NCBI GenBank assembly: GCA_016720745.1 | Contig: JADKKA010000022.1 | Span: forward strand, 558,001 to 622,000 | Length of the DNA stretch: 64,000 bases | From: Chitinophagaceae bacterium | GTDB taxonomy: Bacteria; Bacteroidota; Bacteroidia; Chitinophagales; Chitinophagaceae | Direction of reading: 5' to 3' | Shown: positions 28,610 through 37,793 of the stretch, in pieces | How the letters are laid out: each line of letters opens with the position of its first letter | How positions within the stretch are numbered: position 1 is the first letter of the stretch | Position numbers and translations under genes: made by a program | The notes under the pieces: model-generated | Told to the model about the DNA's origin: nothing | Seen by the model: the letters and a program-made list of their open reading frames with translations, nothing else | Database searches by the model: none

Positions 28610-28875
28610 GATTTGGGATTACGGTTAAAAACTGTTTTCTTGGGCTGGGATCTAATGGCAGATTTGGTGAGGCGTAAATTCATTAAATAGTAAAAATACT
28701 GAAAGTTAAAAGTAATATTACTTGCTTATTTTACCAAGCATTTTTACTGTTTTTTTCAAAGCCGATTCTCGTAGAATTACGATATGTTTTGATTCAGAAA
28801 GGTTGCTTCGCCTTTTGCCGGTATATTCGCAATTCCAAAAAATAGCCTCAGCGTAACTAAATAATGTAAGACGGT

Positions 28876-29606
28876 ATGAAAAGAGAGTTACAATCCTGGT
28901 TCAGTCCATCCCTGCAAAAAGAAATGCCGATCGCCACCTATGGTGATTATGGGTTTGCCCTGCTACTGGTACCTACGGCTGCTGCCGATTACCTGGAGTA
29001 TGAGCGTTTTCAACTGATGGATCACCTGGCGCCTTTTATCGATGCCGGTAAAGTGAAAGTATTCTCAATTGATAGTATCAATAATGACAGCTGGATGAAC
29101 AAACAGCTGGATCCAAGGTATCAGTCGGTCAGGCAGCAGCAATGGAACAATTATATTTTCAATGAAGTGGTGCCTTTTATCCGCAACAGCACCAGCGCTG
29201 AAACACCGATCATCACCTGCGGAGCATCCTTTGGTGCTTTGCACAGCATGAACCTCTTTCTGAAAAGACCCGATCTGATCAATGGGGTGATTGCCATGAG
29301 CGGGGTGTATGACCTGACGGAATACACGAATGGATATTTTGATGAAGATGTTTATTTTAATAGTCCGCATCACTATATGAGCAATCTTACGGATCATGGT
29401 ATTCTCGAACAAATCCGGAAGAGCAGGCATATTCATATTCTCACCGGCAGTGGTTCTTATGAAGATCCCCATGCCAGCGGTCGATTCGCCAAGATACTCT
29501 ATGACAAAGGCATCTGGTATGAACTGGATGTTTGGGGAGCGGAGTGGCCGCATGACTGGAATACCTGGAGGGCCATGCTCCTCATTACCTGGGTGCGAAA
29601 TTCTAG
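28876..29606 (+). pseudogene. Esterase D-like alpha/beta hydrolase, frameshift near the C-terminus
   Basis: About 243 aa, cytoplasmic (no signal peptide). It follows the esterase D/PF00756 fold with nucleophile elbow CGASFGALHSMN (Ser about residue 117), MSGVYDLTEY, and a C-terminal His in WGAEWPHDWNTWRAML. As written the frame runs on to 29688 with a non-native tail. One extra C at 29580-29581 restores the family-like ending LPHYLGAKF with a stop at 29606. Since the change lies after the catalytic residues, activity might survive. Convergent with aat. Confidence 0.65.
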
Positions 29607-29638
29607 TTCCTTCTTGCTTACTATTTTTTTTTATTTCT

Positions 29639-30304
29639 TCAGCTATTGGGAAGCTGGGGATCGGTCCACTGTGCCAATTGGGAAATGAAACCTGGCCGGT
29701 CGATCATACGGGCACCAAGGCTTTCCAGATATTCCGTATAAACCTGGCAATCGATCAGCATCACTTCTTCCTGCATCAGCTGCTCCACATAACTGGTGAA
29801 ACAATAACGGGAGGCATTCGGAACAAGGCTGAACATGCTTTCTCCAAAGAAAACTTTTCCCATCCTGATACCATAGAGTCCGCCGGCGAGCTGGCCATCC
29901 ACCCAAACCTCCGCACTATGCGCATAACCGGCTTCATGCAAGCGGCAGTATGCTGCTTCTACGGCAGGGGTGATCCAGGTCCCATCCTGTCCGGGTCTTT
30001 TGATATGCCGGCAGGCATGAATGACTTCCGGAAAGGCTTTGTTGATGGTAAAATGGAATGCATTTTTTTTACGAAGGGCCCGGATGGTTTTACTGATTTT
30101 TAATTCAGTGGGATATAAAACAAAACGGGGATGGGGCGACCACCAGAGAATGGTTTCCCCTTCATACCAGGGGAAGATACCCTGCCGGTAAGCAAGGATC
30201 AGTCTTTCGGTGGACAGATCCCCGCCAATAGCCAGTAAGCCATCCGGTTCGGCCAGGTGAACAGGGGGAAATACGAGATTATTATCGAGCGCAAATAGCG
30301 GCAT
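29639..30304 (-). CDS. aat: Leucyl/phenylalanyl-tRNA-protein transferase
   Basis: Adds Leu or Phe from aminoacyl-tRNA to N-terminal Lys/Arg of proteins, creating N-degrons for ClpS-ClpAP. 221 aa, usual length. Seen: LLAIGGDLSTERLILAYRQG, IFPWYEGETILWWSPHPRFV (family signature), and the GNAT-like core GGLYGIRMGKVFFGESMFS with the conserved Glu. Five bases downstream of clpS, so the adaptor and the enzyme that makes its substrates are cotranscribed. Intact although its neighbours carry frameshifts. Confidence 0.95.
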   Translation of the reverse strand: MPLFALDNNLVFPPVHLAEPDGLLAIGGDLSTERLILAYRQGIFPWYEGETILWWSPHPRFVLYPTELKISKTIRALRKKNAFHFTINKAFPEVIHACRHIKRPGQDGTWITPAVEAAYCRLHEAGYAHSAEVWVDGQLAGGLYGIRMGKVFFGESMFSLVPNASRYCFTSYVEQLMQEEVMLIDCQVYTEYLESLGARMIDRPGFISQLAQWTDPQLPNS

Positions 30305-30309
30305 ATTGT

Positions 30310-30627
30310 TTAACCGGCTACTATTTCAACCGTGGCATTGATACCACGCTCTGTAATGGCATCGCATAGGGGCTTGAGATCTTCATAACTGCCATTTTTA
30401 ACGGCATATTTACCCTGGAAATGGATGATATAAGCACATTGTTCGGCCTGTTCTGCTGAATGACCGCATACGTCCATCAGGGTTTCGATCACCCATTCAA
30501 AAGTATTCACTTCATCGTTCCATACAACCAGATTGCAGGGGTCTTCTGTACTGGTGAGTACATCAGCTTCCTCCAGTACAGCACTGTCGGTATGTGGATC
30601 AATTCCTTTCACGGGACAAAAATACAT
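30310..30627 (-). CDS. clpS: ATP-dependent Clp protease adaptor ClpS
   Basis: Binds N-end rule substrates and hands them to ClpA(P)/ClpC(P). 105 aa. The ClpS core is clear: NLVVWNDEVNTFEWVIETLM (DE/N peptide-binding motif), then VCGHSAEQAEQCAYIIHFQG with the conserved His, and KPLCDAITERGINATVEIV. Forms an operon with aat. A start a little downstream of 30627 is possible. Divergent from the damaged VOC-family gene. Confidence 0.93.
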   Translation of the reverse strand: MYFCPVKGIDPHTDSAVLEEADVLTSTEDPCNLVVWNDEVNTFEWVIETLMDVCGHSAEQAEQCAYIIHFQGKYAVKNGSYEDLKPLCDAITERGINATVEIVAG

Positions 30628-30660
30628 TTTGTTATTGTACTTTCAGGCAAACGAAAAATC

Positions 30661-31044
30661 ATGCAAAGAGTAGTTGGTCTCGGCGGACCCTTTATCAAAG
30701 CCAATGATCCCAAAGCGCTTGCGGCTTGGTATGAAAAGTACCTGGGGCTTAATTTCAACGGATCGGTGTTCACGACCCTTCCATTTAAAAATGAAGATGG
30801 ATCGGCCAGGGAGGGGTACAATATTTTATCTTTTTCAAAGCCGATTCGGATTATTTTTCACCCAGCCGGAAAGAAGTGATGGTGAACTTTATTGTTGCCG
30901 ATGCATTTGCTTTGATGGCAACACTGAAAGAAGAGGGGAGTGGAGATGGTAGGGGAGCCGGTGGATGAAGAATACGGTAAATTTTTCTGGATCATGGATC
31001 CGGAAGGGAATAAAATTGAGCTTTGGGAGCCTCCGGTGGGGTGA
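30661..31044 (+). pseudogene. Glyoxalase/VOC family gene with two frameshifts
   Basis: Starts MQRVVGLGGPFIKANDPKAL and continues WYEKYLGLNF, typical of a VOC-fold dioxygenase/glyoxalase relative. Two single-base corrections (one A more at 30837-30839, one G fewer at 30935-30938) restore a full domain of about 128 aa with VMVNFIVADAFALMATLKEE and the family ending FFWIMDPEGNKIELWEPP, stopping at 31044. As written, translation ends at 30879. Substrate unknown. Confidence 0.65.
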
Positions 31045-31118
31045 AAAATGTCAGGTTATAGGAAAACAAAGCAGAAGCAGCTTTGGATTATTAAAATCTA
31101 CACCACGTTTGCTAAAGC

Positions 31119-31154
31119 AAAGAAAAGCCCGCCTTGGCTAAAGCTACGGCGGGC
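31119..31154 (-). terminator. Terminator of tRNA-Val(GAC), made of a REP-like palindrome
   Basis: Arms GCCCGCC/GGCGGGC at 31148-31154 and 31127-31133 read on the minus strand, followed by TTTTCTTT. The 14-base interior (GTAGCTTTAGCCAA) is shared with the palindromes at 42980-43005 and 10114-10139. Confidence 0.7.
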
Positions 31155-31157
31155 GTG

Positions 31158-31233
31158 TGGAACGTACTGGATTCGAACCAGTGACCCCCTACTCTGTCAA
31201 AGTAATGCTCTAAACCAACTGAGCTAACGTTCC
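31158..31233 (-). tRNA. tRNA-Val (anticodon GAC)
   Basis: Cloverleaf on the minus strand: 7-bp acceptor GGAACGT/ACGTTCC, D-arm with AGCTCAGTTGGTTTAGAGC, anticodon loop TTGACAG giving GAC, and T-loop GGTTCGAATCC. Discriminator A is at 31158; CCA is not encoded. A terminator hairpin follows. Confidence 0.95.
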
Positions 31234-31345
31234 AGAAAAATCAACCCGGACCATATACCACAGTTCCGGAGCCGTAAAATTAATAGTTTTAAACATTGTA
31301 CGGTGCCCGTGCAACTTTTGTAGATTTAAATTGTCAATTAGATAG

Positions 31346-31635
31346 ATGATCAAGTACCAGGTAACGATACAGTTTGAGATGACTGAGGAATTTATGTCCC
31401 TGGTACCCCCTCACCGGACCTATATCGGTATGCTGATCAACAAAGGGATTATTGACCATTATGCGGTGAGTATCGAAACCCAGCGGGCCTGGATTACACT
31501 GAATGCAGACAGCAAAAAAGAAGTGGAAAAATTCTCACCAAATCCCCTTTGTACCGGTTCTGGAATTATGAAATTGATGAGCTGGTGGTACTCGACGGAC
31601 AGCATTACCGTCTTCCCGAAGTCAATCCGAATTAA
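31346..31635 (+). pseudogene. YCII/muconolactone-isomerase-like small protein, frameshifted
   Basis: Begins MIKYQVTIQFEMTEEFMSL, a ferredoxin-like alpha/beta fold resembling YciI or muconolactone isomerase families. One more A at the A5 run 31527-31531 restores about 97 aa continuing EVEKILTKSPLYRFWNYEID and ending YRLPEVNPN at 31635. That stop is one base from the restored stop of the convergent tag gene. As written, a foreign tail runs to 31717. Family assignment is tentative. Confidence 0.55.
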
Positions 31636-31636
31636 T

Positions 31637-32188
31637 TTATTTCTTCATCATCCATTTCGGCTTCAACCGGGTAATCTTTTTATAGACCGGACAATCGGGA
31701 TGATGCGCTCCCGGTAAATAACCCGTACTCATGAGGAATTCATTTAAAATTTCTCCGCCGGTAAATCTAAATTGCTGCTTGAACAATCGGACCCATTCTT
31801 CTTTTGTCTTAGGATGATTTAGATCCAGCCAGTTTTTAAAAGAACCATGTTCTTTTGCAGACCCAGGATGACTTTCGCATTATGAATCGCCGCCTCCACT
31901 TTTTAAGCGGTTGCGGATGATACCGGGATCCTGCAACAGTTTTTCCTTTTTCTTATCAGAATATTTCGCCACTTTGGCAATCTCAAACTGATCATAGGCC
32001 AGAAAGAAATGATCCTTCTTTTTAAGAATGGTTTCCCAGCTTAATCCAGCCTGATTAATCTCCAGCACCAGTCTAGCAAAGAGCAGATTATCGTCATGAA
32101 TCGGATAACCATATTCCGTATCATGGTACTGTTCATGAACAGTACCCTTTCCTTTTTCCCTTATAAATTCACAGTAGGTAGTTGCCAT
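31637..32188 (-). pseudogene. tag: DNA-3-methyladenine glycosylase I, two frameshifts
   Basis: Excises 3-methyladenine from DNA. It begins MATTYCEFIREKGKGTVHEQ and continues YHDTEYGYPIHDDNLLFARL and LSWETILKKKDHFF, the Tag signature with zinc-ligand Cys and the HDTEYG motif. As written it stops at 31880. Removing one base at T5 31900-31904 and adding one at T4 31853-31856 restores a C-terminal half with SFKNWLDLNHPKTKEEWVR and the conserved HHPDCPVYKK, ending at 31637. Located behind tRNA-Val(UAC), separated by a terminator. Confidence 0.75.
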
Positions 32189-32192
32189 AATG

Positions 32193-32214
32193 AAAAATCC
32201 CGCTGAAAGCGGGA
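32193..32214 (-). terminator. Terminator of tRNA-Val(UAC)
   Basis: On the minus strand, TCCCGCT pairs with AGCGGGA around a 3-base loop, followed by TTTTT. It separates the tRNA from tag. Confidence 0.8.
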
Positions 32215-32218
32215 CCTT

Positions 32219-32296
32219 TGGTGGGAGTTGACGGGTTCGAACCGCCGACCCTCTGCTTGTAAGGCAGATGCTCTGAACCAGCTGAGCTAAACTCCC
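32219..32296 (-). tRNA. tRNA-Val (anticodon UAC)
   Basis: Cloverleaf on the minus strand: acceptor GGGAGTT/AACTCCC, D-arm AGCTCAGCTGGTTCAGAGC, anticodon loop CTTACAA giving TAC, and T-loop GGTTCGAACCC. CCA is encoded at 32219-32221, unlike the neighbouring tRNA-Val(GAC). Followed by a terminator. Confidence 0.95.
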
Positions 32297-32644
32297 ATGT
32301 TTTTGGGAGTGCAAATATACAGGGGTAAACCATTTCTGCCAAAAAGAAATAGAATTTTCTGAAACTCGCTAAACAATAGCCGCTCAAAGGCTTATGGCAG
32401 GCTTTTAACCCATTTTCAGGACAAAATAGGGTCTTGGTAGTGTTGGTCGTAAATTGCCTTGATATCCTTCAAATTTTGTTTACTCATAAGCCTGCTTCAA
32501 TATGTTTTGAAGTAAAACTAGTAACAAGGGAAAATGCAAGGACACATTATTGAGAATCAAGTATTGCTATTAACAGGGTTGAGTATATACAGACCGAACT
32601 TTATTTAATCCAGCAACCATATCAACAAATTTCTATTAACCAAT
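32297..32644. other. Gene-free stretch upstream of tRNA-Val(UAC)
   Basis: No convincing gene. A 9-bp inverted pair AGGCTTATG (32388-32396) and CATAAGCCT (32485-32493) encloses a 23-codon minus-strand frame starting MSKQNLKDIKAI. The tRNA promoter should lie next to 32297. I see nothing else. Confidence 0.4.
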
Positions 32645-32675
32645 AAAAAAGCAACCAGCTTTTCCGGTTGCTTTT
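32645..32675 (-). terminator. Terminator after the caspase gene
   Basis: Perfect 10-bp stem (32647-32656 with 32666-32675). The A-run 32645-32650 supplies the T-run on the minus strand, 22 bases after the restored caspase stop. It supports 32697 as the true gene end. Confidence 0.75.
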
Positions 32676-32696
32676 CCTATCAGTTTATTTTCCAAA

Positions 32697-34734
32697 TCAC
32701 TCTTTCGGCACAATCGTAAAATTCACCCCGAATATCGTACCGTTCTGCGCCGTATTGATCTTGCCTTCCCCACCACGGGTACCGATCGGCGTAACTTCTG
32801 ATTCTTTAAAGATTTTTGCCAGATTATTCAATACACCTCGGCTGTTACGGCTGGTTTTGTCATTGTTATCGGTCAGGATATCTTCCAGATCCAGGGTCAG
32901 ATGAAAGAAATACTTTGAATACCTCATTTCCGAAGGGAGGCTGAATACTGATCGCCAGATTTTTCAGGAAGAGGGAATCTCCCCCGGTTCACGGCACAAT
33001 CCTCCCAGCGGATCGGAGCAGGATTATTATTCAGATCGGTGAGGTTTTTATTGGGGATCACCGGATTGATCTTTCCATCAGGTTGAATATCCACAATATT
33101 CACATAGAATTTTTTGATACCGGTGTTTACCACTTTTACATAGATATCATCATCCTGCTGGATTTCCAGTCTGCCGAATTTGGTACGCTTCCTCATTTTG
33201 GCCGTATCAATATTCCCCTTTTCATCCAGAAAAACCAATTCCACTCTGGCGGTCAGCCCTTTCTCTGTAAACTTCAGGCTCTGCAGATAACGGAAGCGGT
33301 CATATTTTTTCATCAGGTCCTTGAATGCTTTGCCATCTGTGATGTCAATATCATCCGCAAATACGGCACCGGTGTTGGCATAACGAAGTGCCCAGCCGGA
33401 ACCATTCTCCGAACGGCCCACATACACTTCACAGGCAGGATTGATCTCCACCAGTTGAAAATCATGCAGGGCTTCTGCCAGACTGCTATTCCCTCTGGCG
33501 GCATTTAAAGAATCAAGCCCCAGCTTAATTTTCCCGTTTCCGTAGGCAGTCTCAATGACAAATGCCCAAACTGCTTTTTTCAGCAAATCTGTATTTTCTG
33601 TTTCCAGTTTTACTTTGGAAGTAAAATTAGTAGCATCTGAAATCGTTCCTTTTACCAGGGGAGTAGCGGTTGCGGGATCAGCAGTACCAGCGGGATAGAA
33701 ACCCACGATAGAACCAGGCTGGCAACCCGAAACAGTTCCGCCGTTTAAAGCAATTAATTTTGAAGTACTCTGGGCCGGATTAATGGTGATATATGGTTCC
33801 TGTCTTACATATTTTCCTCCAAATAATTCCCGGTCGATCCCGTCACCTTCCAGCACCGGTTTCTGCTTAGGCGCTTTTTCACGCATTACATCTTCAATCT
33901 GAGCAAACAAAGTGCGATAGGTAATCTTACCGCCAAGATTGCTAATGGCTTTGCTGAATGCATAGGATAAAGAACCAACGGCTCTGTTCTGATCATCGAG
34001 ACACTCAAAATTCAGCTCCTGGGCCTGGGCACCTGATAAAACCACATAGGAAGATGCATTGGATGTATTGAGTTTGGTCCTGGTATTTTCTTTGAATACA
34101 CCGGCTTCATCTTTCTCCGGCAATTTCTTTTTAGCAAAATTATTGCTGACCATCGGAGCATTATTCCCACGCGCCAGGGCTACATTGCCCCGGGTACCGC
34201 TGCCGGAGTGACAGGCATCAATGGTTACCAGCAGGTCACCTTTTTTGCCCAGTTTGTTTCTTAACTGTGTCACCATCTCGCCAAACTGATCATCCCGGTA
34301 ATAACCGGCTGACACTTTATTAAAAATACTTTTGTCCATGGAGTATACGGCTCCATATGGTACAATGGCCTCATCCAGCCCGTCGCTTTCCTCATTCTCA
34401 TTATCATCTTCCAGTTGTTGTCCGTGTGAAGAAATGTGTATGATAACAATGTCACCTGGTCCCGCATCTAAAACCAGTTTTTGAAGGCATTTTCAATTCC
34501 TTCTTTCGTTGCCGCTGCGTCAATCAGGGTACGGATATTGTTTTCCGGAAAATTTTGTTTCAATAAAGCATTTTTAACCAGGTCTACATCATTTACCGAA
34601 TTAATGGCCTTCCATTTGTTGGTCTCGAAATCCGGGTAATCGCCGATAGCCACGATCAGGGCTCTTTTGGTCTGGGCCTGGCTGCTGAAAAAGCACATCA
34701 GGAGAAGCAGGGCACTGAAACAAATCTTTTTCAT
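32697..34734 (-). pseudogene. Secreted caspase (C14) family protein, split by three single-base frameshifts
   Basis: The restored protein is about 678 aa: signal peptide MKKICFSALLLLMCFFSSQAQ, caspase p20-like domain with TKRALIVAIGDY, catalytic His in HISSHGQ and catalytic Cys in LVTIDACHSGSGTRG, then a long beta-rich C-terminal region and a DUF4384-like end (FKVFLSSD, DLEDILTDNND). Breaks: one base missing in A4 34470-34473 (just before the catalytic His), one extra in C5 32981-32985, one extra in G3 32894-32896. As written there are three pieces: 34468-34734, 32924-34339 and 32697-32927. The 471-aa middle piece keeps the Cys but not the His. Divergent from a secreted CHAT protein. Confidence 0.72.
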
Positions 34735-34937
34735 ATCAAAATAATTGAGTGGTGGTTTTTTGATAGCATAAATGTAAAACGGGAAATGAAAACCGGCATA
34801 CCCTGCGGCGGGTATCTCCTGTGAAATTAACATATTGGATGAATAAGCAGGAAATTTGGTTGTATCTGATTCTATTGAGAGGATATGGTTCTTTCAACAT
34901 TAAGGGTCCAATCAAATTACAATCACTATTTTTAGCA

Positions 34938-36335
34938 ATGCGTGTGTATTGTTTCGTATTGGTGATTATTGGTATATGGTTCCCGTCAGCCCTCATTGCC
35001 CAGCAGGATCCAGAAGGAAAAGATGCGGAAGCCTACCAGATTTACAGTGTTCAGGTCGCCGAACTGCTCAAGGTCAGGGGAATGGATGATAAAGCCATCG
35101 CAGAGATCCTGTCAGTTTATAAGGAAAATGATATCAGTTCAGATGATAAACTGGCCTCCCTGCTCCTGAAATTATACCCGGACAATCAGGGGATTCTTTT
35201 CATTTTCTATCAGTTTTACAACGATACTTTAAGAAGGGTGGTGCTGGAACCAGGTAAAGTAAAAGAAAAGATATACATACCGGTTACCAGAAAAGAAATC
35301 CTGCAACTGGGGACCGATTTCAATCATCTCCTCGGACTCTATTCATCCTCAGATAGCAGGATGCCGAGCCTGCGGGGTGCGATTGTAAAACCACCGCCAG
35401 CTACTGCCGGCCTCACGTATCAAAAATTAATTCAGAAAGCGACTACGCTGCTTTTGCCAGCCTGGTTCGATCAGTCCTGGAAACATCTGGTTATTATTCC
35501 GGCATTGAACCTGGGTACCCTGCCTTTTTACCTGCTCAGCCCTTATCCCGATCAGTCCATCCTGCTGGATCACTGCAGTTATTCTGTCGCCCCTACCATT
35601 GGAGATTTAATCGCCCTTCGTTTAAAAATGCTGAAATTATTCCTGGGCTGGAATGGGAATATCAGGATTCCATTTAATAAGATCCCGGAATCCGGTCAAA
35701 TGGATTCAGCCGCCTTTAAATTGGAGAACCCCTTATTTATCAGTAACCCGGTTTATCCCTTGCATACAGCTTATTCCTTTCCTGATTTGCCCGGTGCCGG
35801 AAAAGAAATTGACCTGGCCATTCCATTTGCCCAAAACTATGTGTTGCTAAAAGGTGCTGCTGCTCAAAAAGACAGTGTGTTGAAATATATTGAAAATGCA
35901 GACCTGGTCTATTTTGCCACTCATGGAATGGCGAGTGATGAAGATCCCAAAAACAAATGCTTTCTGGTACTCAGCGGACAGGATCCTTTTTTCACTGCCA
36001 AGAATATCATGGATTGCCGGAACCTCTTCGAAAAATTTCCGGAAATGGTGATTCTGTCCGCCTGTCAGACCGGATTGGGAAAATCAATGGAAGCAGGGGT
36101 GGCCGGACTGGCACGTTCCTTTATGCTGGCCGGCGCCCACCATATCATCATGAGTTTATGGAATGTGGATGATGAAGCCACCGCTTTTTTAATGAACCGC
36201 TTTATCATTCACCTGCAGGAACCGCATCGCTTCATGCCCTCAGAGCCACTGCGGCAGGCCCTGATTGATACAAGGGCAAAATTTCCAAAGTCTTCCCAAT
36301 GGGCCAGCTTTGCTGCTTTCGGTGTTGATTTTTAA
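34938..36335 (+). CDS. Secreted CHAT domain protein (caspase-clan)
   Basis: About 465 aa from ATG 34938 (MRVYCFVLVIIGIWFPSALIAQ, a signal peptide); the frame is open from 34821. The C-terminal CHAT domain carries the caspase-clan dyad: His in LVYFATHGMAS (about residue 332) and Cys in MVILSACQTGLG (about 379), with PDLPGAGKEIDLAI before and SLWNVDDEATAFLMNRFI after. The N-terminal part is helical without clear TPRs, which is shorter than usual for CHAT proteins. Intact, abutting mtaB convergently. CHAT proteins are known as proteases in bacterial defence (for example TPR-CHAT in type III-E systems), but this one is exported. Its divergent partner is a C14 caspase. Confidence 0.88.
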   Translation: MRVYCFVLVIIGIWFPSALIAQQDPEGKDAEAYQIYSVQVAELLKVRGMDDKAIAEILSVYKENDISSDDKLASLLLKLYPDNQGILFIFYQFYNDTLRRVVLEPGKVKEKIYIPVTRKEILQLGTDFNHLLGLYSSSDSRMPSLRGAIVKPPPATAGLTYQKLIQKATTLLLPAWFDQSWKHLVIIPALNLGTLPFYLLSPYPDQSILLDHCSYSVAPTIGDLIALRLKMLKLFLGWNGNIRIPFNKIPESGQMDSAAFKLENPLFISNPVYPLHTAYSFPDLPGAGKEIDLAIPFAQNYVLLKGAAAQKDSVLKYIENADLVYFATHGMASDEDPKNKCFLVLSGQDPFFTAKNIMDCRNLFEKFPEMVILSACQTGLGKSMEAGVAGLARSFMLAGAHHIIMSLWNVDDEATAFLMNRFIIHLQEPHRFMPSEPLRQALIDTRAKFPKSSQWASFAAFGVDF

Positions 36336-37628
36336 TTACAATGCCCAGTCTATAATCTGGTTGGCCCATTCGGTACGGTAAGGCGTACTCACACGGATAT
36401 AGTTGTCCGTGTAACCTTCCATCATCCCGTTTTTGTTGTGGTCTTCAAATAAAACTTTACGGGTTTCACCAGTATGCTGTTCTGTAAAGTATTGCATCTT
36501 CATGTACGACAAATTCCGGAGCGCTTTATTTCTTTCATTCCGGATATGCATCGGTATCACCGGCCCCAGGCTGAGTGCATGGGTATGGTCTCTTTCAGAA
36601 TAAGTAAATACATGGAGGTAAGATATATCCAAGGCATGCAGAAAGTCAAATGTTTCCCTGAACAATTCATCCGTTTCTCCGGGAAAACCAACAATTACAT
36701 CCACTCCAATGGCACAATGGGGCATCAGTTGCTTAATCAGACTCACCCTTTCTGCATATAATTCTTTTTTGTACCGGCGTCGCATGGCCCCCAGCACTTC
36801 ATTGCTTCCGCTTTGCAGGGGAATATGAAAATGCGGCATGAAGCGATCACTGTTGGCCACGAACGTTATAATTTCATTGCTGAGCAGGTTGGGTTCAATG
36901 GAGGAGATGCGATAGCGTTCTATTCCCTTTACCTTTTCCAGCGCTTTGACCAGTTCGAAAAAATTTTCTTCTCTTCCGCTCAGTGACTGAACCGTTCCTG
37001 CGCCGTCTGGTCCTTTCCCAAAATCACCCAGGTTTACACCGGTCAGTACAATTTCTTTCACACCCGATGCCGCCAGTGCTGTGGCATTGGCCACCACATT
37101 TGAGATTAAATCACTCCGGCTTTTTCCCCTGGCCATGGGAATGGTACAGAAAGAACAATTATAATCACAACCATCCTGCACTTTTAAAAAAGTCCGGGTG
37201 CGGTCATTTACCGACCAGGAGGCATGAAACCCGGTTACTTCTTCCACATCACAGCTGCAGATTTTGGTGGAATCTCCCTTTGTCAGTTCCCGGATATGCG
37301 CAGCAATATTGAATTTTTCCGCCGCACCCAGCACCAGGTCCACCCCGGGGATTTCCGCAATTTCCTTGGGTTTGAGCTGGGCATAACAACCGGTAATCAC
37401 GACCAGACTTTCGGGCGCTTTTCGTTGGATTCGTCTCACCAGCTGCCGGCATTCTTTATCAGCATTATCGGTGACCGAACAGGTATTGATCACATACACA
37501 TCAGCCAGATCCTCAAACTCCTTTTTCTCAAACCCCTCCGTTTCCAGCATACGGGAAAGGGAAGATGTTTCTGAAAAATTGAGCTTGCAGCCTAGTGTAT
37601 GAAATGCAATGGTCCGGGATGCTGTCAT
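36336..37628 (-). CDS. mtaB: tRNA t6A37 methylthiotransferase MtaB
   Basis: Radical-SAM enzyme converting t6A37 of tRNA to ms2t6A. 430 aa. The N-terminal UPF0004 domain has HTLGCKLNFSETSSL, INTCSVTDNADKE and VITGCYAQ, supplying the three Cys of the auxiliary cluster. The radical-SAM motif DGCDYNCSFCTIPMARG (CxxxCxxC) follows, then IEPNLLS and a C-terminal TRAM-like region. The CKLN form and length fit MtaB rather than MiaB or RimO. A repeat array lies 68 bases upstream of its start. Confidence 0.95.
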   Translation of the reverse strand: MTASRTIAFHTLGCKLNFSETSSLSRMLETEGFEKKEFEDLADVYVINTCSVTDNADKECRQLVRRIQRKAPESLVVITGCYAQLKPKEIAEIPGVDLVLGAAEKFNIAAHIRELTKGDSTKICSCDVEEVTGFHASWSVNDRTRTFLKVQDGCDYNCSFCTIPMARGKSRSDLISNVVANATALAASGVKEIVLTGVNLGDFGKGPDGAGTVQSLSGREENFFELVKALEKVKGIERYRISSIEPNLLSNEIITFVANSDRFMPHFHIPLQSGSNEVLGAMRRRYKKELYAERVSLIKQLMPHCAIGVDVIVGFPGETDELFRETFDFLHALDISYLHVFTYSERDHTHALSLGPVIPMHIRNERNKALRNLSYMKMQYFTEQHTGETRKVLFEDHNKNGMMEGYTDNYIRVSTPYRTEWANQIIDWAL

Positions 37629-37695
37629 CTGTTCAGTCCTGCCTGTTTAACCGGACATTTAATGCGATCCGGGAGCTGGCAGGGCCGGCAAAGAT

Positions 37696-37727
37696 AAGTT
37701 GATAAGTTGAGCGGTTGAAATGTTGAT
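37696..37727. repeat. AAGTTGAN octamer array, four units
   Basis: Units AAGTTGAT, AAGTTGAG, CGGTTGAA, ATGTTGAT, 32 bp, between divergent mtaB and the DUF4258 gene. Same length and unit as the array behind dnaK (18347-18378). Confidence 0.7.
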
Positions 37728-37793
37728 ACAGCGGCCTTATCTTGTTAACTTGCCTGCCGGATCAATAATTATTAATTAGACAAACTACTGACA

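Noticed and set aside
32387..32495. 9-bp inverted pair enclosing a 23-codon frame, considered as a tiny mobile element
   Set aside because: The arms are short, no target duplication is visible and the peptide has no known family; chance cannot be excluded.
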